Origin: Nonlabens ulvanivorans
GTDB taxonomy: Bacteria; Bacteroidota; Bacteroidia; Flavobacteriales; Flavobacteriaceae
NCBI RefSeq assembly: GCF_000732625.1
Contig: NZ_JPJI01000032.1
Coordinates: 496,001-560,000 of the forward strand
Direction of reading: 5' to 3'
Length of the DNA: 64,000 nucleotides
Shown here: in pieces, positions 9,845 to 17,840 of the stretch
How the letters are laid out: every line of letters begins with the position of its first letter
Position numbering within the stretch: the stretch's first letter is position 1
Position numbers and translations under genes: made by a program
Notes under the pieces: generated by a model
Told to the model about the DNA's origin: nothing
What the model saw: only the letters and a program-made list of their open reading frames with translations
Databases searched by the model: none

Positions 9845-9852
9845 CAAAATTA
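9845..9852 (-). promoter_or_regulatory. -7 promoter element of the fasciclin gene
   Basis: Minus-strand TAATTTTG fits TAnnTTTG and ends 25 bases before the start codon, close to the spacing seen at other genes here. No clear -33 TTG was found. Confidence 0.45.
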
Positions 9853-10078
9853 GCGCTTCAACCAGTTATTTTGAGTTTAATCGAACGTAAATCGTTGAAA
9901 GTCACTGCCAAAGTTTTCCTAATCGATCTATACAAATCACCATAAAACACAGTATAACAATGCTTTAGCATCCGTCAAACTAGTATTATCATGTAATCGT
10001 TGTATTACGCATTTCGTCGATTTTATGTCTTGTTAACGATTTATTTTGTGTTTTAACAGATTTTAAAGTGAAATGGAT
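9853..10078. other. Divergent intergenic region, no gene seen
   Basis: AT-rich DNA between the divergent fasciclin and aminotransferase genes. No reading frame, hairpin or RNA gene is convincing; it probably holds upstream promoter DNA for both genes. Confidence 0.4.
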
Positions 10079-10086
10079 TAAATTTG
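10079..10086 (+). promoter_or_regulatory. Possible -7 promoter element of the aminotransferase gene
   Basis: TAAATTTG fits TAnnTTTG but lies 87 bases before the ATG, farther than other cases here, and has no TTG at the right distance. A different start of transcription closer to the gene is possible. Confidence 0.3.
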
Positions 10087-10173
10087 CACGCCGTTACTGA
10101 CAATTAACAGTTAATTCACAGTTAGATTAACAAATGTTAAAATCACCCTTTTGTATTTTAACTATATTAGAGT

Positions 10174-11310
10174 ATGCTGAACTCTAAACTACCCAATACT
10201 AAAGATTCTATATTCTCCATTATGAGCAACTTAGCTCATAAAAACAATGCTTTAAATTTATCTCAAGGCTTTCCTAGCTTCCCTGTTGACACTATTTTAA
10301 AGGATTATCATACCGCAGCAATTGAAAATAATTACAATCAATATGCTCCTATGGCAGGAGTGACTTTTTTAAGAGAATCAATATCTCTTAAAATGTTGAA
10401 ACTTCATCAAGCTAACTACCATCCAGGTAATGAAATATGTATAACTGCCGGTGCTACTCAGGCCATATTCACTGCAATACAGGCAATAATTCACTCGGGT
10501 GACGAGGTAATAGTCTTTACACCAGCATATGACTCTTATGTACCTGCGATACAAATGGCCGGTGGTATTGCGGTAGAAATACCTATGAAATTACCCGATT
10601 TCAATATAGACTGGCAAAAAGTAATTGATCATATAAATGATAAAACTGCGATGATAATGATTAACTCACCACATAATCCTAGTGGTAAGATGTTAAATCA
10701 TGATGATATGATACAATTAGAACGTCTAGCGGTTCAACATAACTTAATTGTATTAAGCGATGAGGTATATGAACATATTACTTTTGATAATAACGCACAT
10801 TTAAGTGCCGCAAGGTATCCTGAACTTAAAAAGCGTAGTTTTATCACAGCTAGTTTTGGTAAAACATTTCATGTCACAGGTTGGAAAACAGGCTATTGTC
10901 TCGCTCCAGCATATTTAATGAAAGAATTCTATAAAGTCCATCAATACCTTGTGTTCAGTATTAATCATCCTGCACAAATTGCAATAGCCAATTATATACA
11001 AGAAGAAAGCAGATATCTTGAATTAGCATCATTCTATCAACGTAAAAGAGATTTGTTTTTAAATTCGATTAAAGACAGTAAATTTTCATTTGACGCTTCC
11101 CAAGGAACGTATTTTCAATTATTAGATTATGCTTCCATTACTGATGAAAATGATGTCACTTTTGCTAGAAGGTTAACCATTGACTACAAAATTGCTGCGA
11201 TACCTATATCCGTCTTTATGAATGGTACTGACCCAAAAATGCTACGATTTTGCTTTGCTAAAGAAGACCATGAAATCATAAAAGCCGCTCAAATTTTAAA
11301 TAGTCTATAA
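10174..11310 (+). CDS. PLP-dependent aminotransferase, probable methionine (glutamine-type) aminotransferase
   Basis: A 378-residue fold-type I aminotransferase of the YbdL/kynurenine aminotransferase group. LNLSQGFPSFPVD is the N-terminal substrate segment, NSPHNPSGK holds Asn168, SDEVYE holds Asp196 and Tyr199, SFGK gives the PLP-binding Lys230, and LRFCFAKED near the end holds the carboxylate-binding Arg. The group transaminates methionine or 4-methylthio-2-oxobutanoate, often with glutamine as donor. The omega-amidase gene starts 49 bases downstream, which supports a glutamine-linked transamination route (inference). The exact substrate cannot be read from the sequence. Confidence 0.88.
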   Translation: MLNSKLPNTKDSIFSIMSNLAHKNNALNLSQGFPSFPVDTILKDYHTAAIENNYNQYAPMAGVTFLRESISLKMLKLHQANYHPGNEICITAGATQAIFTAIQAIIHSGDEVIVFTPAYDSYVPAIQMAGGIAVEIPMKLPDFNIDWQKVIDHINDKTAMIMINSPHNPSGKMLNHDDMIQLERLAVQHNLIVLSDEVYEHITFDNNAHLSAARYPELKKRSFITASFGKTFHVTGWKTGYCLAPAYLMKEFYKVHQYLVFSINHPAQIAIANYIQEESRYLELASFYQRKRDLFLNSIKDSKFSFDASQGTYFQLLDYASITDENDVTFARRLTIDYKIAAIPISVFMNGTDPKMLRFCFAKEDHEIIKAAQILNSL

Positions 11311-11359
11311 TTCGGTTCTTATAAATTAGCAACTATTTTTACAAAAGATAAATTGATTA

Positions 11360-12139
11360 ATGAAATCTAAAGAAGATATAAGAGTAAGTTTAATACAAAC
11401 ACATTTAGTCTGGGAAAACCCTAAGGCTAATCTTGTCGAATTTTCGCGAAAGCTTGAACAACTATATGGCATCACAGATCTAGTCATTCTACCTGAAATG
11501 TTTACGACTGGCTTTTCTATGCATCCTGAAGAACTAGCCAGTGATGAAAAGATTTATAAGCACCTTAAAGCTCATGCAAAAAAAGGTGGTTTTGCCATCT
11601 ATGGTAGTGTCATGTTTCAAGAAGGAAATAGGTATGTAAATCGCGGCATTTTTATGCGCCCTAATGGCACCTACACTTTATATGATAAAAAACACCGATT
11701 TACACTCGCTGGTGAACAAAAAGTATACGACAGTGGGAAACAGCCTGTTATTGCCGACTATCTGGGATGGAAATTTAATTTACAGATATGTTATGATTTA
11801 AGGTTTCCTGTGTTTGCTAGAAATACACAAGATTATGATGTGCTTATCTATGTCGCAAACTGGCCAGTTCCTAGAGTTAATGCATGGGATGCACTTTTAA
11901 AGGCTAGAGCAATTGAAAACATGTGCTATGCAATAGGTGTTAACCGCACTGGTGTTGATGGCAGTGGTATGGATTACAATGGTCATTCCCAAGTTTACAA
12001 TGTTTTAGGAGAAGAGTCTATTGAACATCCATGGGAAAACCAAAATATTAAAACAGTTCTACTTAAAAAAGAGCACGTTTTAAAGTTGAGGTCTAAATTG
12101 AGATTTCTAGAAGATAGAGATCCGTTTACTTTAATATAA
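11360..12139 (+). CDS. Nitrilase-superfamily amidohydrolase, omega-amidase (YafV-like)
   Basis: A 259-residue protein with the complete nitrilase triad: Glu46 (LPEMFTTGFSM), Lys110 (YDKKHRF) and Cys144 (LQICYDLRFP). The motif set fits omega-amidase, which hydrolyses alpha-ketoglutaramate to 2-oxoglutarate and ammonia. It follows the aminotransferase on the same strand and probably shares its transcript: the pair would drive glutamine transamination and remove its by-product, as proposed for methionine salvage in other bacteria. Its last 14 bases overlap the end of the convergent Ig-like lipoprotein gene. A degraded copy of the palindrome encodes FSRKL near residue 28. Confidence 0.88.
   Translation: MKSKEDIRVSLIQTHLVWENPKANLVEFSRKLEQLYGITDLVILPEMFTTGFSMHPEELASDEKIYKHLKAHAKKGGFAIYGSVMFQEGNRYVNRGIFMRPNGTYTLYDKKHRFTLAGEQKVYDSGKQPVIADYLGWKFNLQICYDLRFPVFARNTQDYDVLIYVANWPVPRVNAWDALLKARAIENMCYAIGVNRTGVDGSGMDYNGHSQVYNVLGEESIEHPWENQNIKTVLLKKEHVLKLRSKLRFLEDRDPFTLI
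11439..11454. repeat. Degraded palindrome copy in the amidohydrolase gene
   Basis: AATTTTCGCGAAAGCT; the inner 12 bases TTTCGCGAAAGC are intact (12 of 16). Encodes FSRKL. Confidence 0.55.
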
Positions 12140-13724
12140 CCGTTTCACGCACATCCCAGTTTGCTTGTAACGTAATTACTTCTGGCAAATAAACAACAGT
12201 TTCTGGCTGTAATCCTTTTAGAAAATTACCCGTATCGTATCTTCCATTTGCATTGTCATCATAAATGACACGAATTAAATAACTTCCTGGATCCAAATTC
12301 TCAAAGGCATATACTCCATTGTCAATAGCTATTTGCTCATTGATCACGGTTAAATCTTCCTTTACTATTTGAACAATTGCTGGCCATTGAGTACCAGATG
12401 AAAGGGTGATTTCCATATTTCCGTAATCAGATGTTGACCTTGTAGTGCCATTAAAAGCTAAAGTATCGGTAGTCTCGCCATAAAAGTCAATTATTGCACC
12501 TGGTAAGACATCTACCTTATAACGTTGCATTTCATTTTTCTCAAAATTTATTGTCAATTCGTTTTTTAATACATCTAATTGAGCGTCAAATTCAATGGCT
12601 ATAGAGTCTTTATCTATAACCTTAAACTTAGAAAGGTCAAAAGATTCTATAGGTGTACTCGCGGTAAGGACTAATGGATTAGATAATGACAAATCTTTTT
12701 GTTTTTTAACAATTAGACTATCTACAAATCGTTCTTTAATTAAAACTCGTTTTGAGTCTTCAAATTCTTTATACTTTACATCTAAAAAGACACTATCCCT
12801 ATCAATCTCTGGCTGAAACCAAAATTGTAACGTATCTGATTTTTCTAATTTTGTAATTCTAGTTTTAGTAAAAAGGTCCTTTTCTTGAGATTTAACATTT
12901 AGAGAATCTAACCTACCTGTATATGCTACATACAACTTAGTTTTACCTTCGTGAGTAATTTTTTTAACGCTAGGATCTAGTTCTGGTTGAAACATTTTTA
13001 ATTCATAAACCTCATCACTAGGTACAGTAACAGCCTTTGTCACATAACCTATTTTATCAGTACGCGGATTGAATTTTAGGTCACTATTTTCTTCTTTAAC
13101 TCCTACTAGTCGGTATTCACCAGCAGCAAGATTCTCCATGGTAAAGGTTTTTAAACTATCCAATGTATTTAATACGTACAACGGCGGTCCTTTAAAAACC
13201 AACGAATCCGTATACTCTTCATCCATTTTATAGAGTAATACATTAACAAAGTCGTCTGCTTTATAATTGAAGGCATCTGTTATTTTACCATTAAGCTGTA
13301 GAGAATCAATATAAGTTCCCGTGCTGAAAACATATCTAAAAAACGGATATGGATTTGATTCATTATTATCGACTATACTCTGCCCAAAATTGAGCGTATA
13401 AGTTGTATTAGGCGCTAGTGTATCTGTAATGGTAATGGTCATTTTTTTAGACGCGCTACCTTGCGGTGTTACTATAGGTCGGTTCTTAAGAGGTGGAGAA
13501 ACAACTAACTGTTTTTGTAAATCTTGTAATTTGATATATTCATCAAAAGTTATTTCAATCTCTTGAGCCTTGAAATTAACACTATAATTATCGGGATAAG
13601 CACGTAAGATGACAGGTGGTTCCTCATCTATAGGTCCACCGGTAGGGTTACCACGTTTTGCACATTGAACCAATAAAATGGTAATGGATAAAACTAACGC
13701 TATATTTAAAATGGTCTTTTTCAC
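12126..13724 (-). CDS. Ig-like domain lipoprotein
   Basis: A large lipoprotein. A GTG at 13724 gives (V)KKTILNIALVLSITILLVQC, a good lipoprotein signal; an upstream TTG at 13745 would add seven residues and is less likely. An N-terminal Big_5-type Ig-like domain follows (about residues 30-140, with EEPPVILRAYPDNYSVNF and LAPNTTYTLNFG). The rest is beta-rich repeats and ends with a carboxypeptidase-regulatory-like segment containing DPGSYLIRVIYDDNANGRYD. This architecture is common and uncharacterised in Bacteroidota. It is probably an outer-membrane-anchored surface or periplasmic protein. The 3' end overlaps the amidohydrolase gene by 14 bases. Confidence 0.8.
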   Translation of the reverse strand: MKKTILNIALVLSITILLVQCAKRGNPTGGPIDEEPPVILRAYPDNYSVNFKAQEIEITFDEYIKLQDLQKQLVVSPPLKNRPIVTPQGSASKKMTITITDTLAPNTTYTLNFGQSIVDNNESNPYPFFRYVFSTGTYIDSLQLNGKITDAFNYKADDFVNVLLYKMDEEYTDSLVFKGPPLYVLNTLDSLKTFTMENLAAGEYRLVGVKEENSDLKFNPRTDKIGYVTKAVTVPSDEVYELKMFQPELDPSVKKITHEGKTKLYVAYTGRLDSLNVKSQEKDLFTKTRITKLEKSDTLQFWFQPEIDRDSVFLDVKYKEFEDSKRVLIKERFVDSLIVKKQKDLSLSNPLVLTASTPIESFDLSKFKVIDKDSIAIEFDAQLDVLKNELTINFEKNEMQRYKVDVLPGAIIDFYGETTDTLAFNGTTRSTSDYGNMEITLSSGTQWPAIVQIVKEDLTVINEQIAIDNGVYAFENLDPGSYLIRVIYDDNANGRYDTGNFLKGLQPETVVYLPEVITLQANWDVRETVILK

Positions 13725-13802
13725 AGTATAGTATAACGACTGCAAGGTACTATGATTATGTAAAAGATAGAAAAGTTTTATGAATTACACTTACAAGGCA
13801 GT

Positions 13803-14489
13803 TTATACTGATATTGCCATTGTGGCTATAGAGATCTTTATATCAGAAATACTTAATAACGCTCTAGCACACAAAACTAATGTCGTACCTGTGGTAATGA
13901 CATCATCAACTATTAAGACATGTGTGCCTTGAGGTAAGGATCCTACAAGTTGATATGGATTATTAGATTCATCACTACGTTGCGTTTGATTCAATCGTGC
14001 TTGATTAATTGTATTTTTAGTTTTCACTAAAATGTCATCGCGATAACTTGCATTTAAAATTTGTGCAAGCTCATTTCCAAATCCAGCGACCTGATTATAG
14101 CCACGTTTTTTAAGCCGTTTAGGATGAACTGGCACAGGTACTACTACATCTACATCCATAAAAAGATCGCATTCAATTAATTCTTGTCCTAGCCAAGAGC
14201 CTATAAAACTGCTTATTTCTTCTTTTTTACGATACTTTAATTGATGAATCATTTGCTGTACTGCACCTATTTTTTCATAATAAAATAAGCTTGTAACATG
14301 TTGGACATCGATACGAGTATAAAAAAGTTCGCGCATTTTTTCATCACTTGTTTTATGAAAATTAGTTAATGGCAAATGCGTACGGCATGAGGTACAAAGC
14401 AAGTTCTCACCAGTAGTAAGAACGCTCTCACAACCTACACACAACTCTGGATAGAGTAAGTTAAAGAAATCATATATCCAGCGCTTCAT
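13803..14489 (-). CDS. ComF-family phosphoribosyltransferase-like protein
   Basis: A 228-residue ComF protein. An N-terminal zinc-finger-like region has Cys17, Cys20, Cys32 and Cys35 (CVGC and CTSC). A PRTase domain follows with VPVPVHPKRLKKRGYNQV and the PRPP loop VLIVDDVITTGTT near residue 192. ComF proteins take part in DNA uptake during natural transformation in some bacteria; in flavobacteria the role is not settled. It reads away from the coiled-coil membrane protein gene at 14538, 48 bases apart. Length and motifs are normal for the family. Confidence 0.9.
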   Translation of the reverse strand: MKRWIYDFFNLLYPELCVGCESVLTTGENLLCTSCRTHLPLTNFHKTSDEKMRELFYTRIDVQHVTSLFYYEKIGAVQQMIHQLKYRKKEEISSFIGSWLGQELIECDLFMDVDVVVPVPVHPKRLKKRGYNQVAGFGNELAQILNASYRDDILVKTKNTINQARLNQTQRSDESNNPYQLVGSLPQGTHVLIVDDVITTGTTLVLCARALLSISDIKISIATMAISV

Positions 14490-14537
14490 ATATATTATTT
14501 AGTACGTTTATAGCGTTAAAAGACTAAAGATAACATT

Positions 14538-15419
14538 ATGGGAACTCAAAAAGACAACCGTTTATTAAAGATATTACTAGGACTAGCAGTCCTATTGTTA
14601 ATAATCTTAGGAAGTTACACCTACAGAGCACATCATAAAAACGAGGCTATCACTACTCAATTAGGAATTGAAAAAACAGAGATTGAAAAAGCACTCGATA
14701 ACATCGAAAAAGAATATTTAATAGAAATCGAAAAAGGAACTGCAATCACTAGCGACCTAGAAGCTGCTAAAGAACGCATCACTAGACTTAAAGACTCTGT
14801 AAACAGATTAGAACCTAATGTAGCCATACTTGCTAGACTGCGTAAAGAATTAGTAAAAATAAAAGACGAGCGTGAGGTTCTTGCGGCACGTGTTTATGTA
14901 CTTGAACGAGAAAACGAGACTCTAGTTCGTGTTAAAGACAGCACTTTACAAGTACTTAATGAAGAAATCATCGCTAGCACTAATAAATCAACACAAATTG
15001 ACAACCTTAATGAAAGCATGGCAAAAGCAGCCACTCTTTTACCTACTAACTTTAAGACAAAAGGAGTTATTATAAGAAGTAGCGGGAAAGAAATAGAAAA
15101 CGATCGTGCGCGACGTGTAGATGATTTAAAAGTATGCTTTACACTACCTCAAAATGCACTTGCACCTACTGGTGTTCAGTCTTTTTACTTGCAAGTGATT
15201 AACCCAGATAACAATGTGTTAGGACTCAAGAAAAAGCAACAATTTGAAGATCAAGAATTAACGTATTCTAAGGTAGTTTCTTTTAATTACAAAGGCCAAG
15301 AACTTGATATTTGTGAACTTGTTCAATCCAACGAGGATGACATCGTTAAAGGAACATATCGCATCAATCTATATAATGGTGGTATAAGAGTCAGTAGTTC
15401 AGAACTGGCACTTAGATAA
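14538..15419 (+). CDS. Membrane-anchored coiled-coil protein, unknown function
   Basis: A 293-residue protein with one N-terminal membrane span (about residues 10-27, ILLGLAVLLLIILGSY), a long charged coiled coil (about 40-150, rich in E, K and L heptads) and a C-terminal globular beta domain containing KVCFTLPQNALAPTG and TYRINLYNGG. Similar proteins in flavobacteria are sometimes labelled chromosome-partitioning proteins without real support. The domain order suggests a single-span protein with its body in the periplasm, but orientation is inferred. It stands alone and is followed by a terminator. Confidence 0.8.
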   Translation: MGTQKDNRLLKILLGLAVLLLIILGSYTYRAHHKNEAITTQLGIEKTEIEKALDNIEKEYLIEIEKGTAITSDLEAAKERITRLKDSVNRLEPNVAILARLRKELVKIKDEREVLAARVYVLERENETLVRVKDSTLQVLNEEIIASTNKSTQIDNLNESMAKAATLLPTNFKTKGVIIRSSGKEIENDRARRVDDLKVCFTLPQNALAPTGVQSFYLQVINPDNNVLGLKKKQQFEDQELTYSKVVSFNYKGQELDICELVQSNEDDIVKGTYRINLYNGGIRVSSSELALR

Positions 15420-15441
15420 ACACTTATACAAATAATTATTT

Positions 15442-15470
15442 AAACACGCTTTAGGGCGTGTTTTTTATTT
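15442..15470 (+). terminator. Rho-independent terminator after the coiled-coil gene
   Basis: AAACACGC at 15442-15449 pairs with GCGTGTTT at 15456-15463 around a TTTAGG loop, followed by a T-rich run. It begins 22 bases after the stop codon. Confidence 0.85.
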
Positions 15471-15472
15471 TA

Positions 15473-15488
15473 CGCTTTCGCGAAAGCG
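15473..15488. repeat. Exact copy of 16-bp palindrome (intergenic)
   Basis: CGCTTTCGCGAAAGCG directly downstream of the terminator and 40 bases upstream of the -7 element of the glycyl-tRNA synthetase gene. One of two intergenic exact copies. Confidence 0.95.
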
Positions 15489-15527
15489 AAATAAACAAAA
15501 TCATATCGTTGCAAAGAGCCTTTTTTT

Positions 15528-15535
15528 TACATTTG
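15528..15535 (+). promoter_or_regulatory. -7 element of glycyl-tRNA synthetase gene, nearly leaderless
   Basis: TACATTTG fits TAnnTTTG and ends only 5 bases before the ATG at 15541, so transcription should start at or within a base or two of the start codon. A TTG at 15509-15511 is 16 bases upstream, somewhat short of the usual 19-21. Confidence 0.55.
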
Positions 15536-15540
15536 CAGCT

Positions 15541-17088
15541 ATGGCAAAGAACAACGATCAAGATCAGTTTAAAAAAGTACTCTCACATGCAAAAGAGTAC
15601 GGGTATGTTTTTCAATCAAGCGAAATCTATGATGGATTAAGCGCTGTTTACGACTATGGTCAAAACGGTGTAGAGTTAAAGAAAAACATCAGAGAATACT
15701 GGTGGCAAGCGATGACGCAATTAAACCAAGACATCGTAGGTATAGATGCAGCTATTTTTATGCATCCTACGACATGGAAAGCCTCTGGTCACGTAGATGC
15801 TTTTAATGATCCGTTGATTGATAATAAAGACTCTAAAAAACGCTATCGTGCAGATGTGTTAATAGAAGACTATTGTGAAAAAAATCTTCAAAAAGCCAAT
15901 AAAGAAATAGCAAAAGCTGCTAAAAGATTTGGTGAAGATTTTGATGCAGATATGTATCGCCAGACTAATCCACGTGTGATGGGTTACATGAAGAAAGCTA
16001 CTGAACCTACTGCAAGACTTGCTACTCTTTTAGAGGCTGAAGATCTTGCTGGTGTAAAAGCACTTATAGAAGAACTTGAAATCGCAGATCCAGATACAGG
16101 TTCTAAAAACTGGACAGATGTGCGCCAGTTCAACCTTATGTTTGGTACTAAAATAGGTGCCAGTGCAGATACTGCTACAGATCTATATTTAAGACCAGAA
16201 ACAGCTCAAGGTATTTTTGTAAACTTTCTAAATGTTCAAAAAACTGGTCGTATGAAGATTCCTTTCGGAATAGCACAAACCGGTAAAGCGTTTAGAAACG
16301 AGATTGTTGCACGTCAATTCATTTTCCGTCAGCGTGAATTTGAACAAATGGAGATGCAATATTTTGTAAAACCAGGAACAGAACTTGAATGGTTTGAAAT
16401 CTGGAAAGAACGTCGTATGGCATGGCACAACTCACTAGGAATGGGTCAAGAAAATTACCGTTTTCATGACCATGAGAAACTAGCACATTATGCAAACGCT
16501 GCAACAGACATCGAATTTGACTTCCCATTTGGTTTTAAAGAATTGGAAGGTATTCATTCTCGTACAGACTTTGACCTTAAAGCACATGAAGAGCATAGTG
16601 GTAAAAAACTACAATTCTTTGACCATGAAGAAAATAAAAGTTACGTGCCTTATGTACTGGAAACGTCGATAGGTTTAGACAGAATGTTTCTAGCTGTATT
16701 CTCTAATTCTTTACAAGAAGAAAAATTAGATGGTGGTGGCGAGCGCACAGTCCTTAAATTACCTGCAGTTCTTGCACCAGTTAAAGCGGCCATTTTACCA
16801 TTATTAAAGAAAGACGGATTACCAGAAATCGCAAACGAAATTATAGACGAACTAAAGTGGTCTATGAAAGTTGCTTATGAAGAAAAGGACTCTATAGGTA
16901 AGCGTTATGCACGTCACGATTTGAACGGTACACCGTATTGTGTAACCATAGATCACGATACTAAAGAAGATCATGCAGTTACCGTTAGAGATCGCGACAC
17001 GATGACTCAAGAACGTATTGCTATTAAAGATTTAAAATCTTATATAGAAAAACGTGTGAGTATGAGCGAGTGGTTGAAAAAGATATAA
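15541..17088 (+). CDS. glyQS: Glycine--tRNA ligase (class II, single-chain type)
   Basis: A 515-residue class II synthetase that charges tRNA-Gly. The N-terminus KEYGYVFQSSEIYDGLSAV, motif 2 region FRNEIVARQFIFRQREFEQME, LYLRPETAQGIFVNF and motif 3 VLETSIGLDRMFLAV are all present. The C-terminal anticodon-binding domain starts near residue 405 with VLKLPAVLAPVKAAILPL. Length fits the homodimeric (eukaryote/archaea-like) enzyme found in Bacteroidota. No upstream in-frame start is credible, which matters because the promoter element lies only 5 bases before this ATG. Single gene, ended by a strong hairpin. Confidence 0.97.
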   Translation: MAKNNDQDQFKKVLSHAKEYGYVFQSSEIYDGLSAVYDYGQNGVELKKNIREYWWQAMTQLNQDIVGIDAAIFMHPTTWKASGHVDAFNDPLIDNKDSKKRYRADVLIEDYCEKNLQKANKEIAKAAKRFGEDFDADMYRQTNPRVMGYMKKATEPTARLATLLEAEDLAGVKALIEELEIADPDTGSKNWTDVRQFNLMFGTKIGASADTATDLYLRPETAQGIFVNFLNVQKTGRMKIPFGIAQTGKAFRNEIVARQFIFRQREFEQMEMQYFVKPGTELEWFEIWKERRMAWHNSLGMGQENYRFHDHEKLAHYANAATDIEFDFPFGFKELEGIHSRTDFDLKAHEEHSGKKLQFFDHEENKSYVPYVLETSIGLDRMFLAVFSNSLQEEKLDGGGERTVLKLPAVLAPVKAAILPLLKKDGLPEIANEIIDELKWSMKVAYEEKDSIGKRYARHDLNGTPYCVTIDHDTKEDHAVTVRDRDTMTQERIAIKDLKSYIEKRVSMSEWLKKI

Positions 17089-17173
17089 TCTGGTAGACTG
17101 ATAGATGATGGATAGGTTTTAACTTTAATCTTTTATCAATGAGCTTTATACAGCTCTAAAGAATTTAATTAAA

Positions 17174-17207
17174 AAAAACACCGTGACTAAATAGTCACGG
17201 TGTTTTT
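17174..17207. terminator. Strong bidirectional terminator
   Basis: A 16-bp perfect stem (17174-17189 with 17192-17207, core CACCGTGACTA/TAGTCACGGTG) with A-run before and T-run after. It can stop both the glycyl-tRNA synthetase transcript and the convergent small lipoprotein transcript. Confidence 0.93.
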
Positions 17208-17241
17208 CTAATATAACTCTTTTCAAAAGTATAAAATTCAA

Positions 17242-17679
17242 TTAAGGTATTACAGCGTCAATAACAACACACAATTCACCTTCCAGTCCTCCTACTGTGA
17301 CTACATCAAAACGGAATTCATCACCTACAGCTGTTCCTGCACGCTGACATGTTACAGTCACGGCATAATTTGTACCATTTATACCCAATGTACCTGGCCC
17401 TACAGCATTTAAGGTAACTGCATCTGTTAGCAACCATATATTACCAGGATTAGATGTCTCATACACCTCAACAGCAGCTACACCAGGTCCACCATTATTA
17501 GGAAAAAGCTCTGTTTGTAATTGAGCTTCAGGTATTAGTGTTTGTGTACTACCATCGTCAAAGGTTAGTCCTTCATAATTACATTGGTTTTGATTGTCTG
17601 CCATACCATCATCATTATCACAACTTAAAAATAAGATGGACATAAAAAATAATAGTGAGGCTTTAACTAGGTACTTCAT
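17242..17679 (-). CDS. Small lipoprotein, unknown function
   Basis: A 145-residue protein with signal MKYLVKASLLFFMSILFLSC (lipid Cys20) followed by an Asp-rich tether (DNDDG). The body is low in Lys and rich in G, T and V, with further Cys residues (QCNYEG, TVTCQRAG, GELCVVID) that could form a disulfide in the periplasm. I do not recognise a family. It stands between two minus-strand units, convergent with the glycyl-tRNA synthetase gene across a shared terminator. Confidence 0.75.
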   Translation of the reverse strand: MKYLVKASLLFFMSILFLSCDNDDGMADNQNQCNYEGLTFDDGSTQTLIPEAQLQTELFPNNGGPGVAAVEVYETSNPGNIWLLTDAVTLNAVGPGTLGINGTNYAVTVTCQRAGTAVGDEFRFDVVTVGGLEGELCVVIDAVIP

Positions 17680-17840
17680 AATAATCGATTTTAGTTGTTA
17701 CTACTAGATTAGGTATTAAAAATAGCCATCCTATTACACGAATTATATAATCAATTGACGTAAAGCTGTTTTCACTCTATGAAATAACGAGTTGATTGTG
17801 TTAAATAGGTAAAGAATCTAGTTAAAAAGAAAGTTCTAAC

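Noticed and set aside
9820-10173. Long intergenic region as site of a riboswitch or small RNA
   Set aside because: No conserved structure or terminator was recognisable by eye; only weak promoter-like elements were found.
12126-12139. 14-base convergent overlap as a frameshift or annotation error
   Set aside because: Both proteins have normal ends; short convergent overlaps of this kind are common.
15458-15640. 60-residue plus-strand frame at the start of the glycyl-tRNA synthetase gene
   Set aside because: It spans a terminator, the palindrome and the true start in another frame.
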